Source: a virus
DNA: 63,373 nt
Strand: one strand, 5' to 3'
IMG/VR virus record: IMGVR_UViG_3300028854_000008
Location: 1-63,373 of that record
The position numbers and the translations under genes are program-made. Below are positions 59,858-63,373 of the stretch, one piece after another (position 1 is the stretch's first letter; every line of letters begins with the position of its first letter). The notes beneath the pieces were generated by a model that was given only the letters and a program-made list of their open reading frames with translations, was not told the DNA's origin and searched no databases.

Positions 59858-59865
59858 GATAAATA
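59858..59865 (+). promoter_or_regulatory. Late promoter box (GATAAATA), leaderless type
   Basis: Box then 5 nt and ATG 59871. Confidence 0.6.
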
Positions 59866-59870
59866 AATAT

Positions 59871-60044
59871 ATGAAGAGCATGATTACAACTGATACAATT
59901 TCTAAAAATATTTTACGAGAAGTGAAATATGATGCTACAGGAAATGTTATTACTAATGGAGAATTTATTACAGTGAAAGACGGCGGGCAAATATTAAATC
60001 AAAATAAATTTGCAGCCGCTGATAAATTCGGAGTATATTTGTAA
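59871..60044 (+). CDS. Small late protein
   Basis: 57 residues starting MKSMITTDTISKNILREVKY. The exact late spacing and clean reading frame support it. It ends 1 nt before a complex hairpin region. Function unknown. Confidence 0.58.
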   Translation: MKSMITTDTISKNILREVKYDATGNVITNGEFITVKDGGQILNQNKFAAADKFGVYL

Positions 60045-60045
60045 A

Positions 60046-60092
60046 CGCCAGGATTCAAAAAGATTTAAAAGATCCTGGCGAAAGTCAGGATC
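60046..60092. terminator. Three-segment alternating hairpin (attenuator-like)
   Basis: CGCCAGGAT (60046-60054) can pair with ATCCTGGCG (60072-60080). The overlapping GATCCTG (60071-60077) can instead pair with CAGGATC (60086-60092), which is followed by TTTC. The middle segment is shared, so the two hairpins exclude each other, like antiterminator and terminator. Confidence 0.5.
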
Positions 60093-60110
60093 TTTCATTT
60101 GCAGTAAAGA

Positions 60111-60183
60111 ATAGTTATCCGTTCCGCTTCACGTTAACCGAGCACTCTTTATAAAGAGAATGGAAAATATCAAAGATAACTAT
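60111..60183. ncRNA. 73-nt structured element closed by a 9-bp helix
   Basis: ATAGTTATC (60111-60119) and GATAACTAT (60175-60183) are perfect inverted arms. Inside lies the palindrome CTCTTTATAAAGAG (60145-60158). The 73-nt size equals a tRNA, but D and T arms are not recognisable. Confidence 0.35.
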
Positions 60184-60204
60184 AATGTAGTAAAAATGTT
60201 TTAT

Positions 60205-60279
60205 GGGGCAGTAGCTCAGAGGGAGAGCGCTGCGTTAGCATCGCAGAGGTCGAGATTTCAAAATTCTCCTGCTCCACCA
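60205..60279 (+). tRNA. tRNA-Ala(AGC)
   Basis: Complete cloverleaf with encoded CCA: acceptor GGGGCAG/CTGCTCC including G3-U70, the alanine identity pair; D arm GCTC/GAGC; anticodon arm CTGCG-TTAGCAT-CGCAG; T arm with TTCAAAA loop. Anticodon AGC is rare in bacteria. Confidence 0.85.
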
Positions 60280-60458
60280 TAAAGTTTTTGCTTGGGGTGG
60301 TTACTTATTTGACAGATTTATATAAACGAATTAAAGATTGGAATGAAAAATATGGGGAATAAGTGTTGATAGGAGCACGATAGATTCGCAATTTATAAGG
60401 GTGAGGGCAGTTCTCACATTCTCCACAAGTTATTGAAAATAAAGCACTTATTTTTTAC

Positions 60459-60487
60459 TTGACAAATGATCTAGAATTTAGTATTAT
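60459..60487 (+). promoter_or_regulatory. Sigma70-type promoter of a tRNA
   Basis: TTGACA at 60459-60464, 17 nt, TATTAT at 60482-60487, with the AAAGCACTTATTTTTT block upstream. 60280-60458 before it shows only a 17-codon ORF and a weak tRNA-like hairpin. Confidence 0.72.
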
Positions 60488-60506
60488 TAAAGAGTAGCAA
60501 GAATAT

Positions 60507-60599
60507 GGGCTATGGGGCTGCTAGGGTGGCCACTGGTTTTGCACTCCAGAATCATCGAGAAATCGATACAGCGGGATTCAAATTCCCGATAGTCCACCA
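60507..60599 (+). tRNA. tRNA-Ala(UGC) with a GNRA-capped variable arm
   Basis: 93 nt with encoded CCA. Acceptor GGGCTAT/ATAGTCC keeps G3-U70. Anticodon loop TTTGCAC gives UGC; the stem has a T-T mismatch. The variable region (22 nt) holds a hairpin ATCGA-GAAA-TCGAT at 60554-60567, normal only for Leu, Ser and Tyr tRNAs. T arm CGGGA-TTCAAAT-TCCCG is perfect. Confidence 0.75.
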
Positions 60600-60610
60600 A
60601 AAAATTTAGG

Positions 60611-60639
60611 TTGACAAACAAAGTAAAGTTTGATAGTAT
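60611..60639 (+). promoter_or_regulatory. Sigma70-type promoter of the large structured RNA
   Basis: TTGACA at 60611-60616, 17 nt, TAGTAT at 60634-60639, followed by the same AAAGAGTAGCAAGAA leader as the tRNA-Ala(UGC) transcript. Confidence 0.7.
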
Positions 60640-60645
60640 AAAAGA

Positions 60646-61056
60646 GTAGCAAGAAATTGGTGCAACACAGCACGAAGTAGCACTCCAAATGCAGCGAATG
60701 AGAATTCGTTCAACAGATGGACAGACACATAATGTTTACTTGTAAAAGTGTTCTGACCTTAACGTGCCTGCGATAGTGAGTTGAATGGTGAAATGCCAGA
60801 AGAAAGTTCACCAGCCAATGAAGTTTAAAAATCGCTTTAGTAGCGATCTGATAGTAAATCAGTTCAGGAAGTATTTGACAATTGAAGAGAATATTGCAGA
60901 GCAACAGTGCTCTGTTTGAATATGAAAGTTACACCCGCCTACGTGGCAGTCCTAACTGAGACAGCATCACGACTTCAGGTGGCACGATGGTTGTAACGGG
61001 GCAAGCTTTCAGACTAATTAACAATTAGCGGCTGCGTACTGCCCGTAAAGTACGCA
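60646..61056 (+). ncRNA. Large structured non-coding RNA, about 410 nt
   Basis: No ORF, own promoter, and many strong hairpins: CGAAT-GAGA-ATTCG near 60696; TGGTGAA pairing with TTCACCA around 60785-60813; ATCGCT/AGCGAT near 60832-60848; CTGAT/ATCAG near 60850-60862; CAGAG/CTCTG near 60897-60918; and an 8-bp terminal stem TGCGTACT/AGTACGCA at 61033-61056. It ends before the spacer AAAGTTTT that separates the tRNAs. Size and position among phage tRNAs recall ornate large RNAs such as GOLLD and ROOL, but I cannot match it to either. Confidence 0.6.
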
Positions 61057-61076
61057 TAAAGTTTTGAAGTAAATAT

Positions 61077-61162
61077 GCCGTAATGGTGGAACGGAATACA
61101 CTTTGGACTTAAAATCCAACGCTCTTATGAGATTGAGGGTTCAAATCCCTCTTACGGCACCA
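61077..61162 (+). tRNA. tRNA-Leu(UAA)
   Basis: 86 nt, textbook class II tRNA with CCA: acceptor GCCGTAA/TTACGGC, anticodon arm TTGGA-CTTAAAA-TCCAA (anticodon TAA), long variable arm and T arm GAGGG-TTCAAAT-CCCTC. Confidence 0.95.
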
Positions 61163-61173
61163 AAAAGTTTAGT

Positions 61174-61288
61174 AGATCAATAGCTCAATTGGTTAGAGCA
61201 ACGAGATTAACAGATCAAGTCGTAAAGCCACAAGCCTAAGATACTTGAAGTCACTCGTCGGTTGAAGGTTCGAGTCCTTCTTGATTTA
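61174..61288 (+). tRNA. tRNA-like gene with 41-nt anticodon-loop insertion
   Basis: Acceptor AGATCAA/TTGATTT, D arm GCTC/GAGC, anticodon stem ACGAG/CTCGT, 5-nt variable loop and T arm GAAGG-TTCGAGT-CCTTC are normal. The anticodon loop spans 61206-61253 (48 nt instead of 7) with an internal CAAGT/ACTTG hairpin. The tail is ACTA, not ACCA. Identity not determined. Confidence 0.6.
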
Positions 61289-61300
61289 CTAGAAAAGTTT

Positions 61301-61420
61301 AACTCTGAGTCGCAAGACTATCGAAGTGACTAGGAAACTAGCTGGCATAACGAAATATTATGTTGGACCTTGAGAGTGACCACAGATGAATCTCAGTGAA
61401 AGCTAGAGATTTCAGAGTTA
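61301..61420 (+). ncRNA. Structured 120-nt RNA closed by an acceptor-like helix
   Basis: AACTCTGA and TCAGAGTT close the element; a TAA follows where CCA would be. Inside are GNRA-capped hairpins AGTC-GCAA-GACT and CTAG-GAAA-CTAG, plus CATAA/TTATG and TGAGA/TCTCA stems. D and T arms are not those of a tRNA. No ORF. Confidence 0.5.
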
Positions 61421-61429
61421 TAAAGTTTT

Positions 61430-61506
61430 GCCGCGTTCGTATAACGGATTATTATGCTCCGCCTTTAACGGAATCGATATGGGTTCAAATCCCATGCGCG
61501 GCACCA
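61430..61506 (+). tRNA. tRNA-Lys(UUU), atypical C33
   Basis: 77 nt with CCA. Acceptor GCCGCGT/GCGCGGC, T arm ATGGG-TTCAAAT-CCCAT. Anticodon loop CCTTTAA puts TTT at 34-36 but C at the normally invariant U33, so the call is less sure than the fold. Confidence 0.75.
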
Positions 61507-61520
61507 AAGTTTAGATGTAT

Positions 61521-61597
61521 GCGTTCGTCGTATAGCGGCTTATTATACTTGTCTCTTAAACAAGCTGACGTGAGTTCAAATCTCACCGAACGCACCA
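61521..61597 (+). tRNA. tRNA-Lys(CUU)
   Basis: 77 nt with CCA. Acceptor GCGTTCG/CGAACGC, anticodon arm CTTGT-CTCTTAA-ACAAG (CTT), T arm GTGAG-TTCAAAT-CTCAC. D arm is similar to the previous tRNA, suggesting duplication. Confidence 0.85.
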
Positions 61598-61613
61598 AAA
61601 GTTTTATAGTTAT

Positions 61614-61730
61614 GAGATTGTAGCTCAATTGGTAGAGCAACGCCCTTTTTTCGGGATGCTTCTTTGAGAGAGCATTCGATGGATGCTTTCAAAAAGGCGC
61701 AGGTTGTGGGTTCGATTCCCACCAGTCTCA
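61614..61730 (+). tRNA. tRNA-Lys-like gene with 44-nt anticodon-loop insertion
   Basis: Acceptor GAGATTG/CAGTCTC, D arm GCTC/GAGC, anticodon stem CGCC/GGCG, T arm GTGGG-TTCGATT-CCCAC are canonical. The loop (61645-61695) is 51 nt; a C-bulge then T5/A5 extends the stem and a GATGCT/AGCATT hairpin sits inside. Removing 61650-61693 would leave CTTTTAA, a Lys(UUU) loop. Tail ACAA. Confidence 0.6.
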
Positions 61731-61785
61731 CAAAGATTTGAAATTAAAACCATCTTCGCATAAATAAAGATGGAGGATCAATTAA

Positions 61786-62400
61786 ATGCCATTAGTAAAT
61801 TGTCCAAAATGTAATACTGAATTTGAGAATAAAGGAAAATGGGGAACCAAAAAATTTTGTAGTAGAAAATGTGCCAATTCAAAAGATCGGCCACAAGAGT
61901 TAAGAGATAGAGTTTCTAAAAAATTAAAAGGAAGAATTGGAAAAAGTATTTTTCTTTCTCCAGAGAAACTCATAAGTCGTAATCTTAAACTTAGAAAAAC
62001 TTGGGATTTAAAATATGAGAATATTCCATTTGAAGAACTTTCTTGGGATTTACAAAGATTGCGAGTAATAAAAGAACAAAATAATTCTTGCGGAAAATGT
62101 GAAATTACTGAATGGTTTGAAAATCCAATAACTTTAGAAGTTGATCATATAGATGGAAACCGAAAGAATAATTGTAGAGAAAATTTAATTGCTATTTGTC
62201 CAAATTGTCATAGTATTACTACAACATGGCGCGGAAGAAATAGAAAAACTGTGGATTATAAAACTGATGAAGAAATTTTAAATGTTATTTTACAAACTGA
62301 AAATATTCATCAAGCATTAAAATTTCTAAATATGGCATGTCGAGGAGCCAATTATAAAAGATTACAACAGTTAATGGAAAAAAATAATATCTCTTACTAA
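61786..62400 (+). CDS. HNH homing endonuclease in the tRNA cluster
   Basis: 204 residues, SD GGAGG. N-terminal zinc ribbon CPKC near 6-9 and CSRKC near 25-29. The HNH core is LEVDHIDGNRKNNCRENL with CPNCHS, near 119-146. A C-terminal helix may bind DNA. Free-standing HNH enzymes often sit beside phage tRNAs. It is under no late or early box I can see, unless it is read through from the tRNA transcript. Confidence 0.85.
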   Translation: MPLVNCPKCNTEFENKGKWGTKKFCSRKCANSKDRPQELRDRVSKKLKGRIGKSIFLSPEKLISRNLKLRKTWDLKYENIPFEELSWDLQRLRVIKEQNNSCGKCEITEWFENPITLEVDHIDGNRKNNCRENLIAICPNCHSITTTWRGRNRKTVDYKTDEEILNVILQTENIHQALKFLNMACRGANYKRLQQLMEKNNISY

Positions 62401-62406
62401 ATTTAT

Positions 62407-62511
62407 AGCCGTATAGCTCAATTGGTTCAGAGCATTCCCCTTATTTAGGGCCTGTGCATCAGACCTTAAATAAGGGAAAGGTTGATGGTTCGATCCCATC
62501 TACGGCTACCA
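62407..62511 (+). tRNA. tRNA-Ile-like gene with 27-nt anticodon-loop insertion
   Basis: Acceptor AGCCGTA/TACGGCT, D arm GCTC/GAGC, T arm GATGG-TTCGATC-CCATC and CCA are all normal. The anticodon stem TTCCC/GGGAA continues, after one bulged C, into 10 more base pairs (62441-62450 with 62464-62473). Loop plus insert is 62440-62473, 34 nt. Removing 62445-62471 leaves CTTATAA, an Ile(UAU) loop. Confidence 0.62.
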
Positions 62512-62524
62512 CAAAGTTTAAATG

Positions 62525-62587
62525 TTGGCTTGTAGCATAATTGGCAATGTGTGACCCTGTTAAGGTCAAAGATGATGGTCCAGCCAA
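62525..62587 (+). tRNA. tRNA-Asn(GUU), T arm truncated
   Basis: 63 nt. Acceptor TTGGCT/AGCCAA, D arm GCAT/ATGT, perfect anticodon arm TGACC-CTGTTAA-GGTCA (GTT). Where a T arm should be there are only GATGATGGTCC bases, about 12 nt missing. No CCA. Pseudogene, minimal tRNA or assembly error. Confidence 0.45.
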
Positions 62588-62597
62588 AATTTAAAGT

Positions 62598-62716
62598 TTC
62601 GCTGTAGGGAAAATATACCCCGCTGCATGAGGCAGAAAGATATTGAGGGGCTGGTCAACGGCTATAGACGCCCAGTGAGTAAATATTTGATGGTGCAAAT
62701 CCATCCGGCGATACCA
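62598..62716 (+). tRNA. tRNA-like RNA with T arm and long branched insertion
   Basis: Acceptor TTCGCTG/CGGCGAT (6 of 7 pairs) and T arm GATGG-TGCAAAT-CCATC with CCA are clear. The rest, about 75 nt, lacks a normal D and anticodon arm but forms CCCC/GGGG, CTGC/GCAG and CTGG/CCAG stems. Function unknown. Confidence 0.4.
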
Positions 62717-62723
62717 ATTTTAT

Positions 62724-62855
62724 GGGATGGTAGCTCAGTAGAAGAGCAATGGCTATGAGGGGTAGTCTAGCGACGGTTAGATGAGACTCAAGTGCAAAAG
62801 TCATACGTCGAGAAGTCTGAAGGCCAAGGACATTGTGCAAATCCCTCTCATCCCA
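62724..62855 (+). tRNA. tRNA-like RNA with about 60-nt insertion
   Basis: Acceptor GGGATGG/TCATCCC and D arm GCTC/GAGC look like a tRNA. TGGC (62749-62753) pairs with GCCA (62823-62826) far away. CGACG/CGTCG form an inner stem. The T-loop TGCAAAT is present but its 5' stem partner is displaced. Tail ATCA. Confidence 0.38.
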
Positions 62856-62930
62856 TCAATTTTAAAGAAAAGATGTTGGGTTCAATGGTCCGACTTCAAA
62901 CTAACGTTAAGTCAAGTTTGAATAGTTTAA

Positions 62931-63004
62931 GCGGGGATAGTTTAAATAGTAGAATATCTGAGTTTCCGCTCAGAAGATGGGTTGCAAGTACCCTAACCGC
63001 TCCA
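62931..63004 (+). tRNA. tRNA-Gly-like with abnormal anticodon arm
   Basis: 74 nt ending T-CCA, the glycine discriminator. Anticodon arm is TCTGA-GTTTCCGC-TCAGA: an 8-nt loop, or a 6-bp stem with a 6-nt loop. TCC can be read from it. Acceptor GCGGGGA/TAACCGC has two mismatches. T loop TGCAAGT. Confidence 0.5.
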
Positions 63005-63015
63005 ATTTTATATAT

Positions 63016-63100
63016 GCGGGAGAAGCCTACTTGGTATGGCACTGGTCTTCCAAACCAGAGATGAAAATCGCTGCGAGTTCAAATCTCGTCTCCCGCTCCA
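63016..63100 (+). tRNA. tRNA-Gly(UCC)
   Basis: 85 nt with T73-CCA. Acceptor GCGGGAG/CTCCCGC, anticodon arm CTGGT-CTTCCAA-ACCAG (TCC), T arm GCGAG-TTCAAAT-CTCGT. The variable region is 14 nt with a mini-hairpin GAT-GAAA-ATC at 63060-63069. Confidence 0.88.
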
Positions 63101-63135
63101 TATTTATACATATGGAATAAAGGAAGAAAATTAAA

Positions 63136-63309
63136 ATGAAATATTGGTGTAAAAATTGTGAACATCTTCTGCCATTGAAGAACAATGAAAGAACAGAAAA
63201 TTTCAAAGAATGGTGGATAGAAAATCGAGAACAATTCAGAGAACTGCATCTCAATGGAGAGTGTGAAATAAAAACAACTCAGATACAGAAGGTGAATTTA
63301 TATGCATAA
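63136..63309 (+). CDS. Small CxxC protein
   Basis: 57 residues, SD AAAGGAAG. MKYWCKNCEHLLPLK starts with a CxxC, with another Cys near residue 43; highly charged (TENFKEWWIENREQF). Possibly zinc-binding with a partner Cys. Overlaps the next small ORF by 8 nt. Confidence 0.5.
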   Translation: MKYWCKNCEHLLPLKNNERTENFKEWWIENREQFRELHLNGECEIKTTQIQKVNLYA

Positions 63310-63373
63310 ACTTTTGTTTTTCTTAGCATTTGTTATAATTGTATTTGTGGTGCATATGTTGAAGTGTAAATAA
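63302..63373 (+). CDS. 23-residue membrane peptide at window end
   Basis: MHKLLFFLAFVIIVFVVHML then CK and a stop exactly at the last base. One membrane helix. Similar in kind to the peptide at 49706. No strong SD. Confidence 0.4.
   Translation: MHKLLFFLAFVIIVFVVHMLKCK

Noticed and set aside
60360-60432. Extra tRNA between Ala(AGC) and Ala(UGC)
   Set aside because: Only a GTGAG/CTCAC hairpin fits; acceptor pairing fails.
60646-61056. tmRNA or RNase P RNA
   Set aside because: No tag ORF, and no conserved P4-type RNase P core could be found by eye.
60646-61056. Group I intron in a tRNA
   Set aside because: Conserved P, Q, R and S core elements were not recognisable.

Overview
The window is a 63.4-kb piece of an AT-rich tailed-phage genome of the T4-like (myovirus) superfamily. 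Four things support this. It carries a T4-type replication set: UvsW helicase, clamp-loader small subunit gp62, DnaG-type primase gp61 and DnaB-type helicase gp41. It carries virion genes such as a PAAR tail tip and a collagen-like fibre. It has T4-like late promoter boxes ([G/C/T]ATAAATA). Its genes are densely packed and mostly on the + strand. Good Shine-Dalgarno sites and sigma70-type promoters (TTGACA, about 17 nt, TATACT-like) point to a bacterial host that uses SD sites and sigma70. Two peptidoglycan hydrolases and several lipoprotein or signal-peptide proteins fit a diderm host, but the host cannot be named from this window.

Layout. 0-1.7 kb (minus): collagen-like fibre, running off the left edge, and a small partner. 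1.8-17.4 kb: homing endonucleases mixed with uvsW, gp62, a miniature DnaE-like protein, primase, dCMP deaminase, helicase, a NADAR protein and an AAA+ ATPase. 17.5-19.7 kb (minus): a small virion-type protein plus a glycosyltransferase and a polysaccharide pyruvyl transferase. 19.7-27.6 kb: structural and assembly genes, a nuclease, PAAR and a large baseplate-region protein. 27.6-42.6 kb: SleB and DUF5715/M15-like wall hydrolases, NAD+-dependent DNA ligase, HD hydrolase, radical SAM enzyme, esterase, and a B12-type ribonucleotide reductase interrupted by an intein. 42.6-59.8 kb: an accessory zone of small genes under many strong early promoters, including expanding paralogue families, repeat proteins and an NAD+ salvage pair (NMN adenylyltransferase-Nudix and NAMPT). 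59.9-63.1 kb: an RNA-rich zone of tRNAs, tRNA-like genes with hairpin insertions and two large structured RNAs, containing one HNH endonuclease.

How it fits together. NAMPT plus NMNAT can rebuild NAD+, the phage ligase consumes NAD+, and the NADAR protein belongs to a family that acts on ADP-ribose-type substrates. The set looks like NAD+-centred defence against host immunity combined with replication. Early and late promoters share a striking layout: in about fifteen genes the ATG sits exactly where transcription should begin, so these mRNAs are predicted to be leaderless. The small-gene zones show gene birth and decay: tandem paralogues with 4-nt overlaps, stop-riddled remnants and single-base frameshifts in A or T runs. 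Frameshifts could be real, programmed, or sequencing errors.
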